Position numbers and translations under genes: made by a program
Origin: Gemmatimonadota bacterium
GTDB taxonomy: Bacteria; Gemmatimonadota; Gemmatimonadetes; Gemmatimonadales; GWC2-71-9
Direction: 5' to 3'
Assembly (NCBI GenBank): GCA_016794805.1
Contig: JAEUJI010000323.1
Span: 1-50,823 of the forward strand
DNA: 50,823 bases
Shown: positions 1-9,506 of the stretch, piece by piece
Position numbering within the stretch: the stretch's first letter is position 1
Layout of the letters: every line of letters starts with the position of its first letter
The notes under the pieces: model-generated
Seen by the model: only the letters and a program-made list of their open reading frames with translations
What the model was told of the DNA's origin: nothing
The model's database searches: none

Positions 1-349
1 TGAAGGTGTCGAGAAAGATCGTCACCCGGTCATCGGTATCGAGGTTGTCCCGGTCCGCGACGGTGGCGCGGACCCCCGTGGGCACCCGGTCCCGGGCGAT
101 GATGCCGAAGTAGATCGCGGTCGGCGCGTACCAGACCAGGACCTCGGTGGCCTCCTCGGCGGGGCGCCCGTCCACCGGCTGATACTGGTGGAAATCGGTG
201 AGCCGGGCGGCTTCCCGCCAGACGGGCTCGTCGAGCCGCCCATCGACGAGGACCGCGGTGTCGCGGCGCGGGATGGAGACGGTGTGCGCAGACGCGATCG
301 TGTCCTGCGGCGCGGCGGCGAGCGCCGCGAGCAGTGTGAGGGTCAGCAT
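1..349 (-). CDS. DUF5916/CBM9-like secreted protein, N-terminal part
   Basis: The reading frame is open to the window edge, so only the first 116 residues are present. It starts with a short hydrophobic signal peptide (about residues 1-13). From residue 36 it shows DGRLDEPVW, followed by aromatic strands (WYAPTAIYFGI). This is the usual start of the CBM9-like domain of DUF5916 proteins, large secreted proteins with a C-terminal barrel region that are common in Gemmatimonadota and Bacteroidota. The ATG at 349 was chosen because the ATG at 360 runs into a stop after five codons. It lies 50 nt after the MacB-type permease on the same strand and may be the last gene of that operon. Its substrate is unknown. 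The family call is from the N-terminus only. Confidence 0.75.
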   Translation of the reverse strand, partial: MLTLTLLAALAAAPQDTIASAHTVSIPRRDTAVLVDGRLDEPVWREAARLTDFHQYQPVDGRPAEEATEVLVWYAPTAIYFGIIARDRVPTGVRATVADRDNLDTDDRVTIFLDTF

Positions 350-399
350 GCCGTCGACATCCGGGCGTCAGGGACGGGGGCGCGCACCGGCGTGCGCGC

Positions 400-1614
400 C
401 TATTCGTACCGCAGGGCGATGATCGGGTCGAGCCGGGCGGCGCGGCTGGCGGGCCAGATGCCGAAGACCAGGCCGATGGCCGCGCTGGTCCCGAAGGCCA
501 TGCCGATGCTCTCGGCCGAGATCAGCGTGTTCCAGCCGTTGTTGGTGGCGAGGGTGTCGGTCACCCACCACCCCAGGCCGATGCCGAGCAGGCCGCCCGC
601 CAGGCACAGCACCAGCGCCTCGATCAGGAACTGGAACATGATGTTGAACTTGGTGGCGCCCAGCGCCTTCCGGATCCCGATCTCCCGGGTCCGCTCGGTC
701 ACCGACACCAGCATGATGTTCATGATGCCGATCCCGCCCACGACCAGGCTCACCGCCGCAATGCTCGCCAGCAGCGTGGTGAAGATCTGCGAGGTCGCTT
801 CCTGGGTGGCGAGGATTTCCTGGGAGCCGCGGATCGTGAAGTCGTTTTCCATCCCCGGCCGGATCTTGTGCTCCCGGCGCATCACCCGCTCGATGTCCAC
901 CATCCCCAGCTCGATCGGCACACTGTCCTTGACCTCGACACTGATGGCGCGCAGCCGGTCGTTGCCGAACACCCGGTACTGCGCCGTGTTGAGCGGGATG
1001 AAGATGATCTCGTCCGGGTTCTGCCACGAGTTGCTGGCGCCCTTGGGCTGCAGCACCCCGATGATCTCGAAGGAAATGCCCCGGATGGCGATGGTCTGCC
1101 CGATCAGGGCCTGCGCGTTGGCGTTGAGCATCGTGGGGATCTCGGCCCCCAGCACGGCGAAGCGCTCCCGCGCCTTGTCCTCGCCGTCGGTGAACACCCG
1201 GCCGTGCGCCAGCTTGTACCGCTTCACCGACATGAAGTTGGAGGTCACGCCGGAAATGGAGGTATTGATGTTGGTGCCGATGTACTTGGCCTGCAGACTG
1301 TTGGTCAGCTCCGGCACCACGTCCTTGAGCTGGGTCGCGTCCCGGCGGAGGGCGTTGGCGTCGTCGCTGGTGAGGCTCACCCGGTTGGCGCTGGCGACCC
1401 CGCCCATGCGGCCCCAGTTGGGGTAGATCTGCAGCACGTTGGGCCCGATGGACTCGATCTGCTCCTCGACCGCCTTCTGCGCCCCGGCGCCGATCCCCAC
1501 CATCGTGATCACTGCCGCCACGCCGATGATGATGCCCAGCGCCGTGAGGATCGAGCGCAGGGCGTTGACCCGGACCGACTGCAGGGCCACGCGGAAGATC
1601 TCGAGGATGTTCAT
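400..1614 (-). CDS. MacB-type ABC transporter permease
   Basis: 404 aa inner-membrane permease of the MacB/FtsX family. TM1 lies at about residues 21-43, followed by a periplasmic MacB core of about 240 residues. Three C-terminal TM segments follow (about 281-304, 327-351, 369-388). The family signature TERTREIGIRKALGAT is at 306-321, and the usual ending PASRAARLDPIIALRYE is at 388-404. It does not transport through its own channel: MacB-type permeases couple cytoplasmic ATP hydrolysis to conformational change in the periplasm and drive export through an adaptor and TolC. The matching ATPase (3112-3864), adaptor (1617-3104) and TolC (3861-5162) are adjacent, so this is the permease of a tripartite pump whose ATPase is a separate chain. 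It begins 2 nt after the adaptor stop. Substrate not readable from sequence. Confidence 0.92.
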   Translation of the reverse strand: MNILEIFRVALQSVRVNALRSILTALGIIIGVAAVITMVGIGAGAQKAVEEQIESIGPNVLQIYPNWGRMGGVASANRVSLTSDDANALRRDATQLKDVVPELTNSLQAKYIGTNINTSISGVTSNFMSVKRYKLAHGRVFTDGEDKARERFAVLGAEIPTMLNANAQALIGQTIAIRGISFEIIGVLQPKGASNSWQNPDEIIFIPLNTAQYRVFGNDRLRAISVEVKDSVPIELGMVDIERVMRREHKIRPGMENDFTIRGSQEILATQEATSQIFTTLLASIAAVSLVVGGIGIMNIMLVSVTERTREIGIRKALGATKFNIMFQFLIEALVLCLAGGLLGIGLGWWVTDTLATNNGWNTLISAESIGMAFGTSAAIGLVFGIWPASRAARLDPIIALRYE

Positions 1615-1616
1615 GG

Positions 1617-3104
1617 TCAGGGCCTCGTGGTGCCGGTGGTCGGCGCCTTGCTGCCGGAGGTGGTGGTCGGGCTGGAGAGTCCGGGAATGCCTCCGCCGCC
1701 GGTCATGCGCTGCATCCGCTCGTTGAATTCCTTCTGCGATTCGATCAGCCCGGCGCTGGGGAGGATCAGCACCGAGTCGGTCTCCGCCAGGCCGGTGGTC
1801 ACCTCGCTGTAGTCCAGGTCCGTGAGCCCGGTGCTGATGTTGGTCGCCACCGGCTTGCCGCCCCGCTGCACGAACACGATGTACTTCCCGCCAAAGCGGG
1901 AGTCCGTCTGCGGCCGGCGCCCGCCCCCGGCGCTCATCCCGGCGAACACCTTCCGGAGCATCGCCTTCTCCGCCGCGGTGGGCTCCTCCCCCGACATCCG
2001 CTTCTTCATGGCGTCGCGGACCTGCTCCTCGGTGACCCCCTCCGGCAGGGCCACCGTCTGCCCGGTGGGGAGCGTCATAGTGGCGCCGGCCGGCTTGGCC
2101 CCGGCAGTCGAGGTGCGCATGGCGCCGCTCTCGCCGCCGCTGGCCTGGGCCAGCTGCGTCTGGACCTCGGCCGGGGTCAGCCCCAGCACCTCGGCGGCGC
2201 TGGTGACGTCCCGCTGGGTCCGGAGCGCCGCGACCGGCACCGCCAGCACCCCGTCCCGCCGGCCCACGTGAATCTGCACCTCGGCGTTCATCCCCGGCTT
2301 GAGCAGCCCTTCCCGGTTCTGGATCCGTACCATGACCGGAAACATGGTCACGTTCTGCTGGGTGACGGCCAGGGGCTCGATCTTGAGTACCGTGCCCTCG
2401 AAGGGGCGGTTGGGATAGGCGTCCACGGTGATCGTGGCCCGGAGCCCGCGCTCGATCTTCCCGATGTCGGTCTCGTCCACCAGGGTCCGCACCTGCACCA
2501 GGTTGAGGTCCGCCATGCGCAGCAGCACGGTGCCGCCGCCCACGTCGCTGGTGGGGGAGGAGATCACCTGGCCCCGCTCCACGCTCTTCTCGATGATCGT
2601 CCCGCCGATCGGCGCGCGCACGTCGGTGTCCTCCAGCCGGATCCGGGCGTTCTCCAGCGCCACCTCGGCCCGCACCACCTCCGAGCGGGCGTTGGCGAAG
2701 TCGAGCACCGCCTGCTCGTGCTCCTGCTCGGTGAGCGCCTTCGACTCGAACAGCGCGTCGGACCGGTTCTTCTGCGCGGTGGCGTTCGCCAGCTTGGCCT
2801 TGGCCACGTCGAGGTCCGCCTCCGCCTGCGCGAAGCTGTTCTTGGCGGTGCGCGGGTCCACCTGGATCAGGAGGTCGCCGCGGGCGACGGTGCTGCCGGT
2901 CTCGACGTTCAGCTTGAGGATTTCCCCCGAGGCCTTGGACTTGACCTCGACCGTGGTGTCGGGCTGGATGGTCCCGTTGGCGCGGGCCGAGACCACGATG
3001 TCCCGCCGCTCCACCGCCACCGCCTGGTAGACCGGCAGGGGCGGGGCCTCGGGCTTGCTGCAGGCGGCGAGGGCGAGCACGGCGAGTACGATGGGGTGGC
3101 GCAT
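1617..3104 (-). CDS. Periplasmic adaptor (MFP/HlyD family) lipoprotein of MacA type
   Basis: 495 aa. The start at 3104 was chosen over an upstream in-frame ATG because it gives a clean lipoprotein signal (lipobox LAAC, Cys15). Then follow a barrel-sandwich half (about 45-85), a coiled-coil hairpin (about 86-158), the second barrel-sandwich half with DVRAPIGGTI (161-170), and a beta-barrel up to about 297. Residues 298-403 are an insertion of about 105 residues, rich in Ala/Gly/Thr with one helical stretch (LPEGVTEEQVRDAMKKRMSG, 353-372). After it the membrane-proximal domain resumes (GGKYIVFVQRGG). The C-terminus is a Gly/Ser/Thr-rich tail. It links the inner-membrane ABC complex to TolC. It lies 7 nt after the ATPase gene and 2 nt before the permease gene. 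Confidence 0.9.
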   Translation of the reverse strand: MRHPIVLAVLALAACSKPEAPPLPVYQAVAVERRDIVVSARANGTIQPDTTVEVKSKASGEILKLNVETGSTVARGDLLIQVDPRTAKNSFAQAEADLDVAKAKLANATAQKNRSDALFESKALTEQEHEQAVLDFANARSEVVRAEVALENARIRLEDTDVRAPIGGTIIEKSVERGQVISSPTSDVGGGTVLLRMADLNLVQVRTLVDETDIGKIERGLRATITVDAYPNRPFEGTVLKIEPLAVTQQNVTMFPVMVRIQNREGLLKPGMNAEVQIHVGRRDGVLAVPVAALRTQRDVTSAAEVLGLTPAEVQTQLAQASGGESGAMRTSTAGAKPAGATMTLPTGQTVALPEGVTEEQVRDAMKKRMSGEEPTAAEKAMLRKVFAGMSAGGGRRPQTDSRFGGKYIVFVQRGGKPVATNISTGLTDLDYSEVTTGLAETDSVLILPSAGLIESQKEFNERMQRMTGGGGIPGLSSPTTTSGSKAPTTGTTRP

Positions 3105-3111
3105 AACGGCG

Positions 3112-3864
3112 TCAGTTCCTGGGCGTCTGGAAGTCCTGCGCGACCTTGCCGTCGTGCAGGTGAATCTGCCGCTCGGCATGCGCGGCGATGTCGTGTTCGT
3201 GGGTGACCAGCACGATGGTCTGGTCCTGGGTGTGCAGCTCCTCGAACAGCGCCATGATCTCCTGGCTGGTCGTGGAGTCGAGGTTGCCGGTGGGCTCGTC
3301 CGCCAGCAGGATGCTGGGCCGGTTCACCAGCGCCCGGGCGATGGCCACCCGCTGCCGCTGGCCGCCGGAGAGTTCATTGGGCCGGTGGTGCACCCGCTCC
3401 GCCAGGCCCACGCGCCGGAGCGCTTCCAGGGCGCGCTCCCGGCGCTCCCGGGTGGAGACGCCGGCGTACACCAGCGGCAGCTCCACGTTGTGCAGCGCGT
3501 CGGCCCGGGGCAGGAGGTTGAAGGTCTGGAAGACGAACCCGATCTCCTTGTTCCGGATCCGGGCCAGCGCGTCGTCCCCGAGTTCCGAGACCCGGTAGCC
3601 GTTGAGCCAGTACTCGCCCTCGCTCGGCGTGTCCAGGCACCCGATCAGGTTCATCAGGGTGGACTTGCCGGAGCCGGAGGGCCCCATCACGGCGACGTAC
3701 TCGTTGCGCCGGATCGTGACATCCACCCCCCGGAGGGCGCGCACGATCTCGCCTCCCATGTCGTACTGCCGGGCGAGGTTCCGGGTGACGATGATCGCGT
3801 CCCGCGGCACGTCCCCGGGAAGCTGCGCCATCCGTTCCGCGGTATCGCCGAGTGCAGTGCTCAT
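3112..3864 (-). CDS. ABC transporter ATP-binding protein (MacB/LolD type)
   Basis: 250 aa cytoplasmic ATPase with every catalytic motif present: Walker [10 protein letters not shown] (61-69), Q-loop Q113 in [10 protein letters not shown], signature LSGGQ (165-169), Walker B ILLADEP (185-191) and H-loop His222. The motif [11 protein letters not shown] and the small size are typical of the LolD/MacB/FtsE class. It powers the permease at 400-1614. The start codon overlaps the stop of the TolC gene by 4 nt (ATGA), indicating translational coupling. The first 22 residues are a short N-terminal extension with no recognisable domain. Confidence 0.95.
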   Translation of the reverse strand: MSTALGDTAERMAQLPGDVPRDAIIVTRNLARQYDMGGEIVRALRGVDVTIRRNEYVAVMGPSGSGKSTLMNLIGCLDTPSEGEYWLNGYRVSELGDDALARIRNKEIGFVFQTFNLLPRADALHNVELPLVYAGVSTRERRERALEALRRVGLAERVHHRPNELSGGQRQRVAIARALVNRPSILLADEPTGNLDSTTSQEIMALFEELHTQDQTIVLVTHEHDIAAHAERQIHLHDGKVAQDFQTPRN

Positions 3865-5162
3865 AGCCGCCGTCCGATGAGGGCCCCGATCTGGGCGCGG
3901 GCCTTGAGGTAGTCAAACCGCGCGGTCACCACATCCACTTCCGCCTGCGCCAGCGCTTCCTGCGAATTCAGCACGTCCAGGATCGTCGCCGCCCCCACCC
4001 GGTACCGCTCGCTCACCACCCGGAGGTCCTCGGTGGCGGCGTCCAGGCTGGCGCGGGTAATCTCGATCCGTACCGCCGCCGCCTCGAGGGCCGCGTACTG
4101 CGTGGTCAGGGAGGAGAGCACCTCACGCCGGGCATCCTGCGCATTCGCCTCCGCCACGTCCAGGGAGGAGAGCCGGGTGGCGATGGTCTGCTCCCGCTGG
4201 AACCGGTTGAAGATGGGCCAGGAGAGCCCCAGCTGCAGCTGCCGGCTGGCGAAGAACTGGTAGTCGTCGGTGCTGTTGGCGTTCCAGTTGGCCGAGCCGG
4301 ACAGCGCCAGCGTCGGCAGGTACTGCGACCGGGCCGACTTCACCGAGGCGTCCGCCGCGCGGGCGTTCGCCTCCGCCGCCTGCACCTGGGGCGAGCGGGC
4401 CAGCGCCTCCTGATTGAGTTCCAGGGTGTCGAGCCGCGCGGTCGGGTTGTAGAAGGTCGAGTCATCCTCCGCGGCGACCCGCCCGTCGAGCCCGAGGGTG
4501 CGGGCCAGCGCCGCCTGGGTGCGCGCCACGTCGCTGCCGGCGGACACCAGCGCCAGCCGGGCGTTGCCCAGGTTCACGATGGACCGCAGCGAATCCGACC
4601 GCGTCGCCGAGCCGACCCGCAGCTTGGCGTTGGACAGGTTGAGCTGCTCCTCCGCCCGCCGTACCCCCGCCTCCCGCACCCGGACCAGCTGCTGGGCCGC
4701 CAGCGCGTCGAAGAACTGCTGGGTCGCGGTCAGCCCCGCCTGGAACTCGGCGTCGGTCAGCCCCGCCTCGGCGGCATCCTGCGTGGCGCGGGCCGCCTTG
4801 CCATCCGCGCCGCGCCGGAACCCGGTGAAGAGGTCCACGCTGCTCGAGACACCGAAGCCCACGTTGTTGGTGCTCTGGCTCTCCAACTGGCCGGAGGCGC
4901 CCACGCCCTGCGTCTCGCGGTAGCTCCGCGTGCCGCTCGAGGAGGCGGTCAGGTTCGGCAGCCACGCGCCCTTGGCCGAGCGCACCTGGGCATCGGCGTT
5001 CCGCAGGGAGCCCCGCGCCTGCACCACGGCGGGCTGGGCCACCTGGGCCATACGGATGGCGTTCTCCAGGGTGACGGACGGAATCTGGGCCGCGCCGGGT
5101 GCGGCGCTCAGCAGGAGGAGGAACGGCGCCCACCAGCGCGCATACCGCGGGAACAGGTTCAT
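3861..5162 (-). CDS. TolC-family outer membrane efflux protein
   Basis: 433 aa with an N-terminal signal peptide (cleavage near APGAAQ). It contains two TolC-type repeats of long heptad-rich helices with the typical [16 protein letters not shown] near the C-terminus (the conserved G-x-x-T/L-D-VL motif). It forms the trimeric outer-membrane duct of a tripartite export pump. It follows the Spy/CnrX-like gene with a 4-nt overlap and overlaps the ATPase gene by 4 nt, so it belongs to the same transcript as the pump and the sigma module. Length matches the family. Confidence 0.93.
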   Translation of the reverse strand: MNLFPRYARWWAPFLLLLSAAPGAAQIPSVTLENAIRMAQVAQPAVVQARGSLRNADAQVRSAKGAWLPNLTASSSGTRSYRETQGVGASGQLESQSTNNVGFGVSSSVDLFTGFRRGADGKAARATQDAAEAGLTDAEFQAGLTATQQFFDALAAQQLVRVREAGVRRAEEQLNLSNAKLRVGSATRSDSLRSIVNLGNARLALVSAGSDVARTQAALARTLGLDGRVAAEDDSTFYNPTARLDTLELNQEALARSPQVQAAEANARAADASVKSARSQYLPTLALSGSANWNANSTDDYQFFASRQLQLGLSWPIFNRFQREQTIATRLSSLDVAEANAQDARREVLSSLTTQYAALEAAAVRIEITRASLDAATEDLRVVSERYRVGAATILDVLNSQEALAQAEVDVVTARFDYLKARAQIGALIGRRL

Positions 5163-5557
5163 GGGGTGACGGAGTCTCGCTGGTTCTTGTCCTGCCGCTC
5201 CCGGTCGAGCCGGGCGGTGACGGCCTGATACCGCTGTTGCTGCTCGGGGGTGAGCAGGCGCCGGACATCGGCGCGGATGGTGTCCCGCATGGCATCCATG
5301 CGCGGACCGAGCTCGGCGTACATCGCGTCGATCTTCTGCCGGTGCCGGGAGAGCACCCCACGCAGGCTGTCCTCCTGCACCTCGGTCAGGTCCAGTTCGT
5401 CCTCCAGCAGCTCGACGTACCAGTCGCTCCCGTGGTGACTATGGGAGCCGGGCCGCTCGTGGCTGTGGAGCCGGGCGGTGAGGATGCTCCCCGCCGCCGC
5501 GCCAGCCAGAGCGGCGAGGAGCAGCATTCCCGCGGCCTTCCAGGTGTCCGGGCGCAT
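5159..5557 (-). CDS. His-rich Spy/CpxP/CnrX-like periplasmic sensor
   Basis: 132 aa. One uncleaved-looking TM anchor lies at about 8-28, followed by a histidine cluster (His31, 33, 39, 41, 42). Then come amphipathic helices with two LTxxQ-type motifs (LTEVQ 57-61, LTPEQ 102-106). This is the layout of the heavy-metal-resistance/Spy/CpxP fold, and specifically of membrane-anchored CnrX, which binds metal through N-terminal His residues and releases an anti-sigma factor. It sits 3 nt after a short TM protein and after an ECF sigma gene, as in cnrYXH, which supports a sensor rather than a chaperone role. The metal-binding role is inferred from His content and context. It could instead be an envelope-damage sensor without metal specificity. 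Confidence 0.75.
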   Translation of the reverse strand: MRPDTWKAAGMLLLAALAGAAAGSILTARLHSHERPGSHSHHGSDWYVELLEDELDLTEVQEDSLRGVLSRHRQKIDAMYAELGPRMDAMRDTIRADVRRLLTPEQQQRYQAVTARLDRERQDKNQRDSVTP

Positions 5558-5560
5558 CCG

Positions 5561-5890
5561 TCAGCGGCCCCCGCCGAGCGCGAAGCCCATGAGGGCCTCC
5601 CCATCCAGGGGGGTGTCCGTGGCCAGTACCTCCGCCGCCGGGTCGGCGCCGCCCTGCGGTTCCCGGCCCAGCGCCAGCCAGAAGCCGAGGGCCGCGCCCA
5701 GCACCAGGGCGGCGGCGATGCCCGGCCGCGCCCAGCCGGCGAGGACATGCCACAGCGAGTCCCGCTCCGGGAGCCGGGCGAGGACCGACGCGGTGAAACC
5801 GGTGGCGTCACCGGCGTCCAGCAGCGCCCGGAGCTCGCGCCCGAGCGCCGGGTCGCGGGACAGGTCGAATGGTTCCTCGTGCATGCTCAC
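5561..5890 (-). CDS. Short single-TM protein, probable anti-sigma factor (CnrY-like position)
   Basis: 109 aa (GTG start at 5890 overlapping the sigma stop by 4 nt; a second start, ATG at 5884, is equally possible). The strong AAGGAGGGG stretch upstream overlaps the sigma 3' end. An N-terminal acidic/helical cytoplasmic part of about 50 residues precedes one TM segment (about 56-74). A short periplasmic tail follows. There is no HxxxCxxC zinc anti-sigma motif, unlike the other two anti-sigma genes in this window. Position directly between the ECF sigma gene and a CnrX-like gene, plus topology, suggests it holds the sigma factor at the membrane. No sequence family is recognised, so the function is inferred from context. 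Confidence 0.6.
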   Translation of the reverse strand: MSMHEEPFDLSRDPALGRELRALLDAGDATGFTASVLARLPERDSLWHVLAGWARPGIAAALVLGAALGFWLALGREPQGGADPAAEVLATDTPLDGEALMGFALGGGR

Positions 5891-6438
5891 CCCTCCTTCA
5901 GTGGCCGCAGCAACTCCCGCAGCTTCCGCTTCGCGTGGAACAGTTCGGACCGGACGGTGCCTTCCGGCACGCCCAGCAGCTGGCCGATCTCGCTGTGGGC
6001 ATACCCCTCGACTTCAAACAGGACCAGCACGACCCGCTGCCGCTCCGGCAGCGTCGCGAGCGCGGCATCCAGCCGCTCCCCCGTCACGCGCCGGTCCGCC
6101 ACCTGGTCCGGCGGCGGTCCGGCGTCCGCCCGGTCGAACGGCACCGGCTCGGTGGTCCGGACCCGGCGCCGCCGGGCGAGGTCCCGGGCCGCGTTGACCG
6201 CGATCCTGGCCAGCCACGGTCCGAGCGCCTGCGACGGCTGGAATCGGTCCAGCGCGTTCCAGGCTGAGAGAAACGCCTCCTGGGCGGCATCGTCGGCGTC
6301 TGCCGCGTGGCGCAGGACTGCCCGGGTCAATCGCCGGACCATGGGGGCGTGTGCCTCCACGAGAGACCCGAATGCGTTCCGGTCTCCCTGCAGCGCCTTG
6401 GTTACCAGTTGGGCTTCGGACTCAGCGGAGATACGCAC
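5887..6438 (-). CDS. ECF RNA polymerase sigma factor (RpoE-like)
   Basis: 183 aa from the GTG at 6438. Region 2 spans about 15-90 (DADDAAQEAFLSAWNAL at 47-63, then ARIAVNAARDLARRRR). Region 4 spans about 125-177 with helix-turn-helix HSEIGQLLGVPEGTVRSELF at 148-167. The GTG was preferred to the ATG at 6591 because it is preceded by CGAGGA and by a TACAAT -10-like box at 6481-6486, which would put the transcript start downstream of the longer start. It heads an eight-gene minus-strand operon with a membrane anti-sigma candidate, a periplasmic sensor and a complete ABC efflux system, so it probably activates its own operon when the envelope is stressed. Confidence 0.9.
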   Translation of the reverse strand: MRISAESEAQLVTKALQGDRNAFGSLVEAHAPMVRRLTRAVLRHAADADDAAQEAFLSAWNALDRFQPSQALGPWLARIAVNAARDLARRRRVRTTEPVPFDRADAGPPPDQVADRRVTGERLDAALATLPERQRVVLVLFEVEGYAHSEIGQLLGVPEGTVRSELFHAKRKLRELLRPLKEG

Positions 6439-6463
6439 CGTCCTCGGAAATCGTTGACCGCCG

Positions 6464-6486
6464 CCCCCGTTCGCGGGGGAATTGTA
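6464..6486 (-). promoter_or_regulatory. -10-like box and leader hairpin upstream of the sigma operon
   Basis: On the minus strand a TACAAT hexamer (6481-6486) is followed at once by an inverted repeat, CCCCCG / CGGGGG with a 4-nt loop (6464-6479). The GTG of the sigma gene then follows 25 nt later. No good -35 is visible at 16-18 nt, which fits an atypical or activator-/ECF-dependent promoter. A second dyad, CCGCCC/GGGCGG (6487-6505), covers the spacer. Inference only. Confidence 0.35.
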
Positions 6487-6723
6487 CCGCCCCGCGACAG
6501 GGCGGAGCGAATCAGTCCGGTGCCCGGAGCAAGTCGGCAGCCCGGCACCGAGCCTGAAGTTGTTGCGAGGCATGAGAATACGCGAGATCAACCGGCCGCT
6601 CCGGGGGTCGCGCAGGGCTTGCTACTGGGGTGGTCCGAAGCCCCGACTACGACCGGCGCCCCGTACGGCGAGGCGGGCCAGGAGTTACTCCGGATTCACC
6701 CAGGGCCTCAGGGAGTGGAGCCC

Positions 6724-7926
6724 ATGCGCATCGCCTATGTGAGTGCCGACCCGGGGGTGCCGGTGTTCGGCCGGCAGGGGGCGTCGGCACACGCCCAGTT
6801 CATGCTGCGCGCCCTCCGGGCCTTGGGGCACATGGTGGAGCTCTTTACCCCCAGGCTCGGAGGCGAGCCGCCCCGGGGCCTCGCGGACATTCCGCTGCAT
6901 CCGGTGCCAATCGCCCGCCGGTCCCGGCGCCGACCGCCAGCCTGGACCGCACTCGAGGTGAACCACCACCTCCGTACCGCGCTCGAAGCCACGGGTCCCT
7001 TTGACCTGGTCTACGAGCGGTACTCCCTCTGGAGCTATGCGGCGATGGACTGGGCCAGCCGGACCGGTGTCCGCTCCGTGCTGGAGGTGAACGGGTTCCT
7101 GGCGGAAGCTGCGCCCAGGCTCCCGGGCCTGCCCGCCCGGCACACCGCGGAGCGGGTGGCGCGGCGGGCCGTGGGGATGGCGGGGACGGTCGTGGCGGTC
7201 TCACGCGGCATCGCGACCGAACTTGCCGACTTCGGAGCGCCGGCGGGCCGGCTCCACCTGGTCCCGAATGCCGTGGATCCGGATCGCTTCCCCGAGGGGC
7301 TGGCGCCGGCGTGGTCGGCGCCGCCCGGCAGCTTCACGGTGGGGTATCTCGGCGCGCTGCGGGAAAGTCATGGCGTGGCGGCACTGCTCCGTGCGGTGGC
7401 GATCCTCCACCGCTTCCACGCCGACTGTCAGCTGCTGCTCGTGGGGGACGGCCCGGAGCGGGAGCGGCTGGAAGACCTGACCGCCACGCTCGGCCTCGTG
7501 GACCAGGTGCACTTCGCGGGGGCGGTGGCCCCGGATGAGGTGCCCGTCTGGCTCGCCGGCATGGACGTGGCCGTGGCGCCGCATCACGGGGTGCCCGACG
7601 CACCGATTGCTCCCCTCGCGGCCGCGGAGTGCATGGCGGCGGGGTTGCCCCTGATTGCCAGCGCGGTGGGAGAGCTCAGGGACCTGGTGCAGCACGAGAT
7701 CACGGGCTTCAAGGTGCCGCCGGGGGATGCCATGGCGCTGGCGAGCGCCGTGGCCCGGCTGCGTCAGGACTACGCGCTGCGCCGACGCCTGGGCAGCAAC
7801 GGTCGCGCGGCGGTGCTTCGGGGCCCTACCTGGGCCGACACCGCCCGCCGGATCGTTAGTCTGGCCGCCCCGGGGCCACGGCCCGGTGTGCACCTTCCCG
7901 AGCCGTCGGGCTGGTCGCCGTGCTGA
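6724..7926 (+). CDS. Glycosyltransferase family 4 (GT-B fold)
   Basis: 400 aa. The ATG at 6724 was chosen because the N-terminal strand MRIAYVSADPGVPVFGRQG starts there, and GGGAGTGGAG is upstream. Upstream in-frame sequence looks non-coding. The N-terminal half is the acceptor domain (GASAHAQFMLRALRALGH is a typical G-G loop helix). The C-terminal half carries NAVDPDRF, VGYLGALRESHGV, LLLVGDGPERERLE and CMAAGLPLIAS, which is the nucleotide-sugar donor domain. The second Glu of the E-x7-E motif is present, but I do not see an acidic residue at the first position. Soluble or membrane-associated. Acceptor and sugar unknown. It is divergent from the sigma operon, and no other polysaccharide genes are adjacent. 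Confidence 0.9.
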   Translation: MRIAYVSADPGVPVFGRQGASAHAQFMLRALRALGHMVELFTPRLGGEPPRGLADIPLHPVPIARRSRRRPPAWTALEVNHHLRTALEATGPFDLVYERYSLWSYAAMDWASRTGVRSVLEVNGFLAEAAPRLPGLPARHTAERVARRAVGMAGTVVAVSRGIATELADFGAPAGRLHLVPNAVDPDRFPEGLAPAWSAPPGSFTVGYLGALRESHGVAALLRAVAILHRFHADCQLLLVGDGPERERLEDLTATLGLVDQVHFAGAVAPDEVPVWLAGMDVAVAPHHGVPDAPIAPLAAAECMAAGLPLIASAVGELRDLVQHEITGFKVPPGDAMALASAVARLRQDYALRRRLGSNGRAAVLRGPTWADTARRIVSLAAPGPRPGVHLPEPSGWSPC

Positions 7927-8156
7927 GCTCATGGGGCCCCGGGCTGGTCATCAGCACCCAGGCACCGGCCTTGTATCGAATCGCTACGGGTGCCACGAAT
8001 CGTGGCTCTCCGTTCGGGCAACCGGGTGAGCGTCTAATTGACAAGTCGATTGTTTCCAGCGACTTAGACAGCAGGAACGAGGTGGATCGGAGCGGTGCAG
8101 ATCATGCCAACCGTAGGGGTGACCGTCCAAGTGTCTCCTGTGGCCACCGAGGTACC
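7927..8156 (+). promoter_or_regulatory. Intergenic region upstream of the AAA+ regulator
   Basis: About 230 nt that are clearly more AT-rich than the flanking genes. An open frame runs through it from 7920, but its translation lacks domain character, so I treat it as non-coding. It contains TTGACA at 8038-8043 with AT-containing sequence 17 nt downstream (GACTTA, a poor -10). A GAGG about 4 nt before the GTG at 8157 could be the ribosome site. Confidence 0.3.
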
Positions 8157-9505
<1,349 letters not shown>

Positions 9506-9506
<1 letters not shown>

